DNA from: Myxococcales bacterium
GTDB lineage: Bacteria; Myxococcota_A; Polyangia; Polyangiales; Polyangiaceae
Direction: 5' to 3'
Assembly (NCBI GenBank): GCA_025355005.1
Contig: JANXLV010000367.1
Coordinates: 32,060-96,059 of the forward strand
Length of the DNA stretch: 64,000 nt
Shown: one piece after another, positions 1 through 9,600 of the stretch
Position numbering within the stretch: position 1 is the stretch's first letter
Layout of the letters: each line of letters opens with the position of its first letter
Translations under genes and position numbers: made by a program
The notes under the pieces: model-generated
Seen by the model: the letters and a program-made list of their open reading frames with translations, nothing else
Database searches by the model: none
What the model was told of the DNA's origin: nothing

Positions 1-2245
1 GGAGCACGTCGCGGAGCGCGTCGCGTCCGTCGGCGGACTCGAAGAGCTTCGGATCGGTCTCGAGGATGCGCTGCGAGCCGATGTTGCTCGTCATGATGAC
101 GACCGTGTTCGAGAAGTCCGCGGTACGACCGCGCCCGTCCGTGAGGCGCCCGTCGTCGAGCACCTGAAGCAGCAAGTTGAAGACGTCCTGGTGCGCCTTC
201 TCCACCTCGTCGAAGAGGAGGACGCTGTAAGGCTTGCGACGGACGGCCTCCGTCAAGAAGCCGCCCTCCTCGCTGTCCACGTAGCCGGGCGGCGCGCCGA
301 CGAGACGCTGCGCCATGTGCTTCTCCATGAACTCGCTCATGTCGAGGCGGGTCATGGCGGCTTCGTCGTCGAAGAGGAACTCAGCGAGGGCCTTCGCGAG
401 CTCCGTCTTGCCCACGCCCGACGGGCCCAGGAAAAGGAAGCTGCCTATCGGCTTGCCCGGATCGCGCAGACCCACGCGTCCGCGCCGCACTGCGCGCGAG
501 ACGGCACGCACGGCCTCCTCCTGACCGACGACGCGCGCACTGAGGCGCGCTTCCATCTTCAAGAGCTTCTCGGACTCGGCCTCGAGCATCTTGGCGACGG
601 GGATACCCGTCCAGTCGCCGAGCACCGCAGCGACGTCCTGCTCGGTCACGACACGCGTGTGCGCGGGGACCAGGCCCTCCTTCGCGACAGCGGCATCCGC
701 TGCGTCGAGCCTGCGCTTCACGTCGGGGATCTGGACGTGCTCGAGCTCACCGAGCTTTGCGAAGTTCTGCGCCTTGCGCGCCTCCTCGAGCTCTGCGTTC
801 AGCTTGTTGTATTCTTCACGCAACGCCGCCTGCGCTGCGATGGCGCCGCGGCGCGAGTCGAGCTTCGCGCGCATCACCGAGACCGACGGCTCGAGCTCCT
901 TCGCCTCTTTTTCCAGGCGCTCCTTCGTCTTCATGCTCATCGCGTCGTCGTCATCCAGAAGGCCGGCGAGCTGCGCCTTGATGGACGCGAGCCTGCGAAT
1001 CGCGAGGTCGACGGGGGCGGGAAGGCCGTCGATCTCCACGCGCTTGCGTGCAGCGGCCTCGTCCAGGAGGTCCACGGCGTTGTCGGGCAGCGCGCGGTCC
1101 TGCAGGTACCGCTTTGCAAGGCGCACAGCGGCGGTCACGGCGGGATCGCCGATCTGCACCTTGTGGTGCGTCTCGTAGCGGGTGGCGATGCCGCGCAGGA
1201 TCTCGATGGCGCCGTCAGGCGTGGGCGGATCAATCGTGAGCAGCGTGAAGCGACGGAGCAGGATCGAGTCCTTCTCCTGCATGCGCTTCACGCCTTCGGG
1301 CGTGGTCGTCGCGAGCAAGCGCACCTCGCCGCGGCTGAGCAGCGGCTTCAGGAGATCGCCGACGCCGCTGCCTGCAGCGCCCTGCGAGAAGAGCGACTCG
1401 ATGCCGTCGATGAAGAGGACCGTGTCCTTCGACTTCACGGCGCCTACCACCTGCTTCAGGCGCTCCTCGATCTCGCCGCGGAGCTTGGCGCCCGCTACGA
1501 GCGTTCCCACCTCCAGCTCGAGAATGCTGAGGCCCGCGAGGTTGTGCGGTACATCGCCGCTGGCAATACGCTGCGCGAGCGCGCCCACGATCGCCGTCTT
1601 GCCCACGCCGGGCTCGCCAACGAGGAGCGGGTGGTTCTTCTGTCGCCGCTCGAGGATCTGCACCAGGCGGCGCACCTCGTTGTCGCGGCCGATGACCGGG
1701 TCGAAGCCATTCTGCTTCGCGCGCGCGGTGAGATCCTGGGTGAAGCGCGCCGCCTCCCCCGGCGTACCGCCGCTCACCGTCGACGTGGACGTTGCCTCGC
1801 GAGGGACGCTGCGCAGCGCTGCCATGTGTGCGCGGAACGAGCCCGGTCCGAGCGCGAACGCCTGCAGCACCGCGCCCGCGGGCCCGCGGATCTCCTGGGA
1901 GAGCGCGTTCAGCAGGTTCTCCACGCTGACCGGAGACTTGTCGGCTTCTTTCTCCGCACGAGACAGGAGCGAGAGCATCGCGGTCGACAGGTATGCGAGG
2001 CCCCCGCCCGACTTCGGCAGCCGTGCGAGCTGGGTCTCGGCCTCGGCCGCGACGTCCGAGGGGTCGGCGCCAGCCTTCTTGAACACCTCCGCCACACCGC
2101 GATCGCGGTCCACGGCGCGGGTCAGGAAGTGGATAGGCTCCACCTGCGGATGTTTCCGCTCGTCGGCAAGGGATTGGGCGCCAGCCACGAGGGCCTTCGC
2201 GTCGGTTGCGTATCGCTCGAGATGAATCGTTTGCTCGGACGCCAT
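1..2245 (-). CDS. ClpB-type AAA+ disaggregase, C-terminus beyond window
   Basis: Hsp100 ATPase that in the ClpB family threads aggregated protein through a hexameric pore together with DnaK. 748 codons are visible from the ATG at 2245, against about 860 in the family; the rest lies beyond position 1. Order: N domain (1-150), first AAA+ domain with Walker A GEPGVGKT, coiled-coil middle domain (about 405-525), second AAA+ domain with Walker A GPSGVGKT and Walker B LLFDEVEKAH. The second domain is canonical, including the GYV pore loop. The first is odd: its Walker B reads FIDGIE, so the catalytic glutamate is Gly281, and the pore-loop tyrosine is Leu255 (AKLRGEIEERL). The Arg-finger pair (LLRRF) is kept. 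Divergent from the kinase gene starting at 2360. Probably a ClpB paralogue rather than the housekeeping copy. Confidence 0.9.
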   Translation of the reverse strand, partial: MASEQTIHLERYATDAKALVAGAQSLADERKHPQVEPIHFLTRAVDRDRGVAEVFKKAGADPSDVAAEAETQLARLPKSGGGLAYLSTAMLSLLSRAEKEADKSPVSVENLLNALSQEIRGPAGAVLQAFALGPGSFRAHMAALRSVPREATSTSTVSGGTPGEAARFTQDLTARAKQNGFDPVIGRDNEVRRLVQILERRQKNHPLLVGEPGVGKTAIVGALAQRIASGDVPHNLAGLSILELEVGTLVAGAKLRGEIEERLKQVVGAVKSKDTVLFIDGIESLFSQGAAGSGVGDLLKPLLSRGEVRLLATTTPEGVKRMQEKDSILLRRFTLLTIDPPTPDGAIEILRGIATRYETHHKVQIGDPAVTAAVRLAKRYLQDRALPDNAVDLLDEAAARKRVEIDGLPAPVDLAIRRLASIKAQLAGLLDDDDAMSMKTKERLEKEAKELEPSVSVMRAKLDSRRGAIAAQAALREEYNKLNAELEEARKAQNFAKLGELEHVQIPDVKRRLDAADAAVAKEGLVPAHTRVVTEQDVAAVLGDWTGIPVAKMLEAESEKLLKMEARLSARVVGQEEAVRAVSRAVRRGRVGLRDPGKPIGSFLFLGPSGVGKTELAKALAEFLFDDEAAMTRLDMSEFMEKHMAQRLVGAPPGYVDSEEGGFLTEAVRRKPYSVLLFDEVEKAHQDVFNLLLQVLDDGRLTDGRGRTADFSNTVVIMTSNIGSQRILETDPKLFESADGRDALRDVL

Positions 2246-2359
2246 GGGGGCTACGAGCGTACATCGCCGGGGCCGAAGGCGCGATAGGGGACTGGCACCG
2301 AAGACCCCTCATGATTCACGGGGACGGCCGTTCCGTAAGATGAGACACTGGGAGCGCGC

Positions 2360-4624
2360 ATGGCTGCGGACGACGACAGAATTGGCCAGGTCATTGGCGA
2401 GAAGTGGCGCGTGGAGCGTCTGCTCGGCAAGGGCTCGATGGCGACCGTCTACGACGTCACGCATCGCAACGGCGCCAAGGCGGCGCTGAAGGTCCTTCAT
2501 CGAAACCTCATCTACGACGAGGGCGCGGTCGAGCGCTTCCTTGCGGAGGGCGCGCTCGCGAACTCCGTCTCCCACCCGGGCATCGTGAAGGTCCTCGACG
2601 ACGGCAAGACGGCGGACAGGTGTCCGTATCTGGTCATGGAGCTGCTCGACGGCATGACGCTCGAGCAGCTGCGCGTTGCACGCGGTGGCTACGTCGCACC
2701 GGCGGAGATGCTGGAGCTCGGCAAGCGCCTGATGGATGCGCTCGTGTCCCTGCACGAGGGCTCCGTCATTCACCGCGATCTCAAGCCCACGAACGTCTTC
2801 TTGACGAACGAGGGCACCGTGAAGCTCCTCGACTTCGGGCTTGCGCGCTCGCTCATCTCCGGCGCCCGCGCCAAGTCCAGCGTGTTCGGCACGGTGATGG
2901 GAACGCCGTCGTTCATGTCGCCGGAGCAAGCGCTCGGCAAGCGAGACGACGTCGATGCACAGAGCGATGTGTGGTCCGTCGGCGCGATCCTCTTCACGTT
3001 GCTCACGGGCCAGGTCGTGCACCCCGCGCCCACCATCGAGCACCGCCTGATCGCGGCCGCCTCCAAGCGCGCTCGCTCGCTCAAGTCAGTCATTCCGACA
3101 GTGGACCCGGTCATCGCGGAGGTCATCGATCGCGCGCTCGCCTTCGACAAGAAGGAGCGCTGGCTCAACATGCGGTCGATGCGCGACGCACTGCTCGCGA
3201 AGCTTCCCGCGCCGCCGCCCGCACCTGCCCCCGCGCCGCTATCGCCGCCAACCGCCCCGCTACCCGGAGTAACCCAGGCTGAGCCCGTGAAGCTGCCCTC
3301 CGTGGAGGCAGCACGCCCGTTGCCGTCCGTAGCCGCGGCGCCCGTTCCGTTGCAGAGACCACGCGCGGCCTCGGCGCCCGGGCTGGAGGCAGACGAAGAC
3401 GCAGGCTTCGGCGCCGAGTTCGAGTCCAACGATGGAGATGAGTGGGACGACGAGTTCGCGAACGCGGATGACGACGTGGGCGGCGCGACGCAGCTCGACA
3501 TGAAGCCGCCGAAGATGCTGAGCGAGCGTCCGGATCAGACGCCCGGCAACAACCTCCGCTCTTCGAAGTCGACGCTCGTCGGCGTCGCTCCCCCCGACAG
3601 CGGCCCGATCAGCTCGCGCCTACCCGCGGTGCCGGCAGCGCCTCCGTCCTCACCCGGCGGTGCCGGTCGCTCGGCGCCGAAGATTCGCCTGAAGAGCACG
3701 GAAGAGGGGCTGGGCAAGGACGATCCCGCGCCCGTATCTGCGCGCCCGAGCCCAGCCGCGAGCGCGCGTACTCCGGTGAAGCAGATGCCACCGCCGGGGG
3801 CGCAAGCGAAGGCACGCGCACAGATGGCCTCCGCACCTGGCGCACCTGGCGCTCCATCGTCCGGGGCGCAGCAAGCAGCTCAGCCCGGTGGACAATCCTC
3901 TCCCGCGACCCCCGCGACGCAAGCGAAAGCGCCCCCTGCTCAGCTCCCGCCGCCTCAGCAGCCGCCGATGCAAGCGCCCGTGCAGCCGCAGATTCAGGCG
4001 ATCAAGCCGCCGGCGCCGCGCCAACAACAGGCGCAGATGCAGACGGAGCCCATCCTCGTCCCGTCGTCGCGGCCTCCGCCGAAGCTGGCCCCAGCCGACA
4101 AGAGCGAGCCGGTGCCCGGTGAGTTCTTTCTTCCCGACATGTCGCTTCCGGCGATCGAGAAGGAGCCGCCCACGTCGGTGCGACACGCGCCGGTCGGAGG
4201 CGCCCAAGCCGCACCGCCCCAGCCCCCGCCCCAGCCGCCCCAGCCCCAGCCCCCGCCCCAGCATCAGGTCGCGGCGCGCATGCCGACACCTGCAAGGGAG
4301 TCCGTTCCGCAGCAGGCTCCCGCGTCCGTGCCATCCGCGCAGATGTACGCGCAGCAAGCCGCGATGCATCCCGTGGGATCGCCAGGCCTCCCGCTCGATA
4401 TTCCCATCAGCGCAGGCACGCCCGCGATGGACTTCGCGCCGCCGCCGCACATCATCCCGAACGCCGACGCGCGACCGATGGCAGAGCCCACGATGCTCGT
4501 TCGTCAGGTGCCGCCGCCGCCGCCGCCCGCGAAGACGCGCCTCGTCGCCGCAGTGGTCGGCGCGATCCTCGTGCTGCTCCTCGGCGGTGTCGTTGGCTTC
4601 ATGATGCTGCGCCGCCGGCACTAG
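2360..4624 (+). CDS. Tail-anchored Ser/Thr protein kinase
   Basis: Hanks-type kinase of 754 residues, PknB-like. The catalytic domain spans about residues 10-275: glycine loop GKGSMATVY, ATP-binding Lys44 (ALKVL), catalytic HRDLKPTN at 138-145, DFG at 158-160, and SPEQ in place of APE. All residues needed for activity are present. About 450 residues of Pro/Ala/Gln-rich low-complexity sequence with acidic patches follow. A single helix (about 728-749) followed by RRRH ends the protein, so it should be anchored by its C-terminus with the kinase in the cytoplasm and no extracellular sensor domain. The stop codon lies inside the terminator hairpin. The substrate cannot be inferred from the neighbours. 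Confidence 0.93.
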   Translation: MAADDDRIGQVIGEKWRVERLLGKGSMATVYDVTHRNGAKAALKVLHRNLIYDEGAVERFLAEGALANSVSHPGIVKVLDDGKTADRCPYLVMELLDGMTLEQLRVARGGYVAPAEMLELGKRLMDALVSLHEGSVIHRDLKPTNVFLTNEGTVKLLDFGLARSLISGARAKSSVFGTVMGTPSFMSPEQALGKRDDVDAQSDVWSVGAILFTLLTGQVVHPAPTIEHRLIAAASKRARSLKSVIPTVDPVIAEVIDRALAFDKKERWLNMRSMRDALLAKLPAPPPAPAPAPLSPPTAPLPGVTQAEPVKLPSVEAARPLPSVAAAPVPLQRPRAASAPGLEADEDAGFGAEFESNDGDEWDDEFANADDDVGGATQLDMKPPKMLSERPDQTPGNNLRSSKSTLVGVAPPDSGPISSRLPAVPAAPPSSPGGAGRSAPKIRLKSTEEGLGKDDPAPVSARPSPAASARTPVKQMPPPGAQAKARAQMASAPGAPGAPSSGAQQAAQPGGQSSPATPATQAKAPPAQLPPPQQPPMQAPVQPQIQAIKPPAPRQQQAQMQTEPILVPSSRPPPKLAPADKSEPVPGEFFLPDMSLPAIEKEPPTSVRHAPVGGAQAAPPQPPPQPPQPQPPPQHQVAARMPTPARESVPQQAPASVPSAQMYAQQAAMHPVGSPGLPLDIPISAGTPAMDFAPPPHIIPNADARPMAEPTMLVRQVPPPPPPAKTRLVAAVVGAILVLLLGGVVGFMMLRRRH

Positions 4625-4655
4625 GGACTGGTGTTTCACACCAGCCCTAGTTTTT
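4621..4655 (+). terminator. Rho-independent terminator of the kinase gene
   Basis: A strong hairpin overlaps the kinase stop codon. Arms CTAGGG/CCCTAG and CTGGTGT/ACACCAG close on a TTC loop with one bulged A, and TTTTT follows directly. Confidence 0.85.
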
Positions 4656-4955
4656 CACTCAGGTGGGTCACGTGCCGTGCCCACTCCAAGCTCCGCTTGG
4701 AGTCCTCCCCCTCGCCTCGCTGGGGCGACTCATGCTTCGCATGAGAAATCGGCGTGGGCCTCTAACTCTGCTGCGGGAAGTCAGGACCCTCTGAGAGAGA
4801 ATGCGACGCGTGGCGTCTCACCGCTTCCCGCGCCAGTCGTCCCCGGTTACGCCGGGTATTGTCGCGTTGCCACGGCGCGAACGAGCCGCAAATTCGGGGC
4901 TGGGACGCCGACATCCCGCAGTGGTACTAAGGCGCGCGCGGAAGCGTTGCCTTGG
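4656..4955. other. Intergenic region with small perfect hairpins
   Basis: No convincing gene. It holds a 9-bp perfect stem with a 3-nt loop (4683-4703, arms ACTCCAAGC/GCTTGGAGT), a 4-bp stem around 4713-4727, and a 7-bp stem with a TTC loop (4729-4745, arms CTCATGC/GCATGAG), all within about 65 bp. The remainder shows no promoter or terminator that I can defend. A short plus-strand open frame crosses the region but has no ribosome-binding site or recognisable sequence. Confidence 0.5.
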
Positions 4956-5639
4956 CTAGTCGCTACGGCGCTGCGCGTTGGCGTGCGTGAGTGCGCGTAG
5001 GAAGTGGGTGAGCGCTGCGACCGGCACCCCTCGGAAGGAGAGCAGTCCGCCTTCTTCCTTCACGGACACGGTGGACATCGACGTAACCTTGCGAAGCTCG
5101 CGCTCGATCGCTGCGTGCACTTCGTTGCGCGGCTTCTTCTTTCCCTTGCCGAGCAGCGCGGCGGCCGCGGCGTTGATCTGCGGCACCGTCGCCTTCGAGA
5201 GCTCGTGGTGCTTCGCGCCGACGGGGATCCTCAAGCGGTCGAATGCGATCGGCAGAGGAGGATGTGCAACCGGATGGCCGACCTTCGCTTCGACGAACGC
5301 GATCGCCGCATCGAGCTTGGAGATGCCGTAGCGTTGCTCTTCCGCCGGTGACGCGAACCGCGCGACGCGAACGTAGCGCTGCGCATTGCGCGGCTCCTCG
5401 TGCATGACCGTGCGGTAGAACTCCGCGGCGTTCTTGCAGCCGCCTGCATAGTAGAGCGGCGGCTCGTGCGTGACGATCGCAGCCGCGGCCTCCCATCGCG
5501 CGTCGAAGTCCTTCATCTCCTCGCGCGCCGTCTTCGCGATCACCGCGACGAGCCGCGCGTAGGCGCGCCGCAGCACCGGGTCCACCTTGCCCGCCGTGAC
5601 CCTCGCGTGAACCTTCGATGCGCCGCGCCTTGCCTTCAT
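4956..5639 (-). CDS. Conserved hypothetical protein, 227 aa
   Basis: I do not recognise the family. The open frame extends further upstream, but that extension is Arg/Ser/His-rich and runs through the intergenic palindromes and the start of the divergent gene, so I chose the ATG at 5639. The product is basic at its N-terminus, has a helical central part rich in Ala and charged residues, and has no signal peptide or membrane helix, so it is probably cytoplasmic. It is divergent from the secreted protein at 5751, with two palindromes between them. Confidence 0.6.
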   Translation of the reverse strand: MKARRGASKVHARVTAGKVDPVLRRAYARLVAVIAKTAREEMKDFDARWEAAAAIVTHEPPLYYAGGCKNAAEFYRTVMHEEPRNAQRYVRVARFASPAEEQRYGISKLDAAIAFVEAKVGHPVAHPPLPIAFDRLRIPVGAKHHELSKATVPQINAAAAALLGKGKKKPRNEVHAAIERELRKVTSMSTVSVKEEGGLLSFRGVPVAALTHFLRALTHANAQRRSD

Positions 5640-5676
5640 GCGTTCCTCCGCGAGAGAGAATACACGCGAACGCCCC

Positions 5677-5711
5677 GCGCCAGTTTGGCGCGAGCCCCGC
5701 CAATATTGGCG
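5677..5711. promoter_or_regulatory. Twin palindromes between divergent genes, candidate operator
   Basis: Two dyads lie side by side. GCGCCA-GTT-TGGCGC occupies 5677-5691 and the perfect 14-bp palindrome CGCCAATATTGGCG occupies 5698-5711. Both contain the half-site TTGGCGCGAG reading rightward. Their centres are about 20.5 bp apart, two helical turns, so two dimers could bind the same DNA face. Confidence 0.5.
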
Positions 5712-5750
5712 CGAGTGAGCTTTCGTGCTGGGGCCTGCTACGACTATTGC

Positions 5751-6575
5751 GTGTCGCGTGGCATCAAGATCGCCCCGCTTGTGGCAGCCATTCTCCTCGC
5801 GGCTGGTATGGCGCGCGCGGATGACGATGGTGGAGCGTGTCCGCTCGCTGCGGATGCGGCCGTGCTTTCCACGTGGAGTCCGCCGCGACCGGGAACCATC
5901 GGCGACTGCAGCGCTGCGGATCTCGCGCTGATTCACCAGTACATAGTCGCTGCGGATGGCGGTAGTGTCATCGTGGATGGTGGGCTGCCGTTCTTCTCAG
6001 CGCTGAGTATCGTCTGCCAACGCTGCGTCGGCACCCAAGGCTGGCAGCCCGTGCTCGCTCGCTACGACGGGACGGTGGTGCTGCTGAATCCGGGCGCGTG
6101 CTACGTGGACGCGGATGGTGGTTCATTCGCGTGTGGAAAGGCCGTCGCTGAGGCGGCGCTCTGCACGCAGGCGGCATGCAGTGGCGCGTGCTCGCTGGAT
6201 CCCACATGCGAGGTCAGCGCCAGCTCCGGCACATGTGCAGCCCAGCACGCAAATGTCATAGACGGTTGCGGTGCGGCGAAGCCGAGCCTCGACGACGCAT
6301 GCGGTGACTTGGAGTCACAGATCGCGGTGGTCTGTGGAGGGACGCGCCCGCCCTTGCCGGACGCGGGCCCGTTTGCAGAGCCGCCACCTTCACCCTCGGA
6401 TGATGTCGAGGCAGGCGCCGACTGGGACGGCGATCCGGGGTTCAGCACAAGGGGGCCCGCATGCGGCGGCTTTTCGGTTGCCACCCTCGAGGAAAGCTCA
6501 CTCGGTCGGAGCGCATGGCTCGCTGGTGTGGCCATCGTCAGCCTGCTGCTGCTCCGACGCAGCCGCAGACGCTGA
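5751..6575 (+). CDS. Secreted Cys-rich protein with MYXO-CTERM-like anchor
   Basis: 274 residues from a GTG start; an in-frame GTG at 5715 is the alternative, and neither has a clear Shine-Dalgarno. A signal peptide (about 1-23, ending ARA) precedes a Cys-rich exported domain with many paired cysteines, then a Pro/Asp-rich linker. The C-terminus has a GG/Cys stretch, one hydrophobic helix and a terminal Arg cluster (RRSRRR). This resembles the MYXO-CTERM sorting signal of Myxococcota, in which the helix is removed and the protein is displayed on the surface. The function of the Cys-rich domain is unknown. It converges on the beta-propeller gene. Confidence 0.75.
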   Translation: MSRGIKIAPLVAAILLAAGMARADDDGGACPLAADAAVLSTWSPPRPGTIGDCSAADLALIHQYIVAADGGSVIVDGGLPFFSALSIVCQRCVGTQGWQPVLARYDGTVVLLNPGACYVDADGGSFACGKAVAEAALCTQAACSGACSLDPTCEVSASSGTCAAQHANVIDGCGAAKPSLDDACGDLESQIAVVCGGTRPPLPDAGPFAEPPPSPSDDVEAGADWDGDPGFSTRGPACGGFSVATLEESSLGRSAWLAGVAIVSLLLLRRSRRR

Positions 6576-6611
6576 CTGCGCACGCACTCTGCCCACGCGA
6601 ACACAAATGCG

Positions 6612-6644
6612 AAGCGCCCCGGCTCTTTCGAACCGAGGCGCCTT
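6612..6644. terminator. Possible bidirectional terminator
   Basis: An imperfect hairpin between two converging genes. Outer arms AAG/CTT and CGCC/GGCG close on CGG/CCG, with a bulge and one mismatch. The T-tract is short, so this is a weak call. Confidence 0.35.
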
Positions 6645-6661
6645 GCTTCAGGTGAACAGTG

Positions 6662-9600
6662 TCACTTCAGGCCGACAGACTGGACTCCCCAGTAGCCGCT
6701 CGCGATGAACAGCGTGTTGTCCTGGCGAGAGAGGGAGTTCGACCACCAGCCGCGGGTACGCGTGTACTGGTCGAACGCGGGAGCCTGGTTTGCGCCGAGC
6801 TTGTAGATGTCGAGACCAGAGCCCCAGCCCGAGGTCAGGATGGCGCGGTCGCCTTCGACACCGAGGAGCCAGCCCCAGCCCGACTTCGCGGCCGACGTGT
6901 AGTCCGCCGGGTGCTTCGGGTCCGTGATGTCGACCTGGTGAAGCTTGACGGTGGAGGTGCCGGTCCACGGACCCGTGGGCGTGTACTCCTGCGCCGACAT
7001 ATAGGCCGTGTTGCCGCGGACGAAGACGTCGCCAGTCCAGCCGGAGATCTCGAGGTTGCTCTGGAGGTACGCCTTGCTGTTCTGGACCTTCGCGACGCTG
7101 AACTCGTTGTGCGGGAACTCGGAGCTGTCCGCCCAGCGATAGTCGAGGAAGTAGAGGAGCGACGGATCCGTCTCGCTTGCGCCGACGAGGAAGCCGGGGA
7201 CGTTGATGCGCGAGCCGACCTTCGGGTTTGCGCGGTCCGTGAGGTCCACCTGGTCCAGGTAGTACTTCACGACGCCCTGGGTCACGAGCTTGCCGGTCAT
7301 GTTGTCCCAGACCGGGTTCTGCAGCCACTCGTAGTGCGACGTGTACAGCGTGTTGCCGACGGCGCGAACGTTACCCCACCACCAGTCGTTCTGCGTGGTG
7401 ACTTCGACGCCGGAGACCTTGGGCGCATCGGCGTTCGAGAGGTCCGCGACGTAGAGCGTCTGGTCGCCGGTCTCCTTGCCGGTGTTCGAGTCGTAGTTCC
7501 AGTGGACGCGACGGAACGCGAGCGCGTCGCCTTCGACCTGGATGATGTCCGAGCTGTCCCACCAGTCGTACCAGTAGCAACCGTAGTAGCCGCCGTAGCC
7601 GTACTGATCGACGACCGTGGGGAGCGTGAGCTTGCCGCGGAGCTTGGCGCCGCCGTTGGACAGGTCGACGACCTGCACGACTTCGGTCACCGTCGACGTG
7701 TTCTGCGTCTGCGTGTTGACCTGGCTGACGACGTACGCCATGTCGCCGTTGCGGAAGATCTGCGCGTTCGTGCCGTTGATGTTCACGGTGATCGCGCTCG
7801 GGTTCGTGCTGCGCTCCTCCGCGTCGGAGATGGGGAGAACGCGGAGCTCGCTCTTCGTGTTGTCGTAGCCCCACCAATCGGTGGAGAGCTGCGCGATGGT
7901 CGTGCCCGCGGGGTGCGCGTCGACGACGTTGCGCGCGAGCGTGAGCTCCGCGGTGGTCTTCGGGTTCGCGTGGTCCGTGTAGTCCACGACGCTGAGCGCC
8001 ATGTCGCTGAGCGACACGAGGCGGTTCTTCACGACGATGCCGCGCTCGACCCAACCCTTGGTGTGCGACGCGCCCTTGGCGGCGATCGACGTGGGCGTGA
8101 ACTCGATGATCTGCAGACCGTTCTGGTAGTCATTGTTCGCCCAGCCGCTGAACGGAAGGACGACGAGGTTGTCGGTGGTGTCGAGCAGGAACGCCTTGAA
8201 CGTGCCTGCCGCCGGCGTGTAGCCCCAGCCCTGACCGAAGTTCGCCGTGCCGAGCAGGTTCGGCTTCTTCGGGTCGTTGACGTCGATGTACTGGACGGAG
8301 ATGTTGCCGCCGCTCTGGTAGTTGTTGCCGAGCGCGAAGATCTTCCCGCCCATCGGCGTGAAGTTCCAGACGTTGCCGGCGATCGAGGTAGAGCCAGCCA
8401 TCACCGGCGTCTTCGGATCCGTGAGGTCGAAGATCTGGACCGGCGTGGTGCCGCTGTTGTCGTAGTAGCCGCTCGACGGCGAGAGGTAGAGGCGGTTCGT
8501 GTCGAAGCGCGCCGCCGCGGACCAGCCGCTCGACGGGATGCTGAGCTCGCTTGCGAGCGTGGGCGCCGTCGGTGCGTTGAAGTCGATCGTGCTGAGCACC
8601 ATCGTGCTGTTCTGGCCGCCGCAGTACCAGCCGCCGTTGTTGGCGCCGCACGTGAGGACGTGACCGATCTTCGTGGACTCGTTGTAGTCGAGGTTCCAGC
8701 GGCCGCCGTCCGTGCCCCAGCCCGTGAAGCTGCCGTTCACTTCGACGCTCGCCTGGACGGCGATCTTGCCGTTCGCGTCGCTGATGTCGAGGAACTCGAT
8801 CTTGCTCTTGCCGGACGGCTGACCGTACGGCTGCGACGGATCGAGCGGGACGTCGTGCGCGAGGAGGATGTCGTTCGCCGTGACGTTGAACGCGCCCTGG
8901 AAGCCCGGGTACTCCTTCGAGGAGATGGTGACGGGCTTCGAGTTCGAGCTGAAGTTGACGCTCGAGATGATCGTCTTCGGGCCCGCCTGCGTCTTCTGCG
9001 TGGGGTCCAAGTGTGAGAGACCCGAGGTGCCTCCGGCGAGTGCGCTGGCGCGGCTCTTCGCCATGATCGCCTTCTGCGCGCGCATCGCGTTCGGCGTCAT
9101 CTGCGCGCGGCGCGCCTCGACGGTCGGTGCGTTCGCGCTGCTCGGCTGAGCCGCGACGTCACCACCTGATGCGCCAGCGGCCGGCGTAGCGCCACCGCCG
9201 GAGTTGGCGACACCGCCACCGCCGCCGTAGGGACCGCCGAACCAGCCGTACTCCCAGCCCTCGTCCTCGCTGACGAGGTACATCACGTGGCCGACGACGC
9301 GCGAGTCGCGAACCCAGCCCGGGATGCGCGCATCGCCGAGGCTCTTGATGTTCGCGGGGTCGCGCGCATCGACGGTGCGAACGACGGAGCCGTAGAAGGG
9401 CTCGCCGACATCGTTCACGCCGTACCAGTCGCCGAGGATCATCGTCGCGACGCCGTTCTGCACGGTCATCTCGACGGGGCTTCCGAACACCGGGCTGCGG
9501 CCGAGGAGCTTCGGCGCATCGACGTTGGTGACGTCGAAGACCATGAGGCCGCGGTACGAGTTCAGGTAGTAGAGGCGGTTGCCGTCGAGACGGTAGATGT

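Noticed and set aside
191..2287. Long plus-strand open frame (698 codons)
   Set aside because: It is the antisense shadow of the ClpB-like gene, which has strong family motifs on the minus strand; the plus-strand peptide is Arg/Leu/Ala-rich without domains.
3900..4320. Repetitive CAG/CCG-rich DNA in the kinase gene, first suspected as a repeat element
   Set aside because: It encodes the in-frame Pro/Gln/Ala linker; no consistent DNA unit or spacer pattern exists.
4677..5000. 107-codon plus-strand open frame
   Set aside because: It covers the hairpins, has no ribosome-binding site, and overlaps the 3' end of the minus-strand gene.
6659..9016. Long plus-strand open frame (785 codons)
   Set aside because: Antisense shadow of the beta-propeller lipoprotein gene, rich in Val/Arg/Asp with no recognisable domain.
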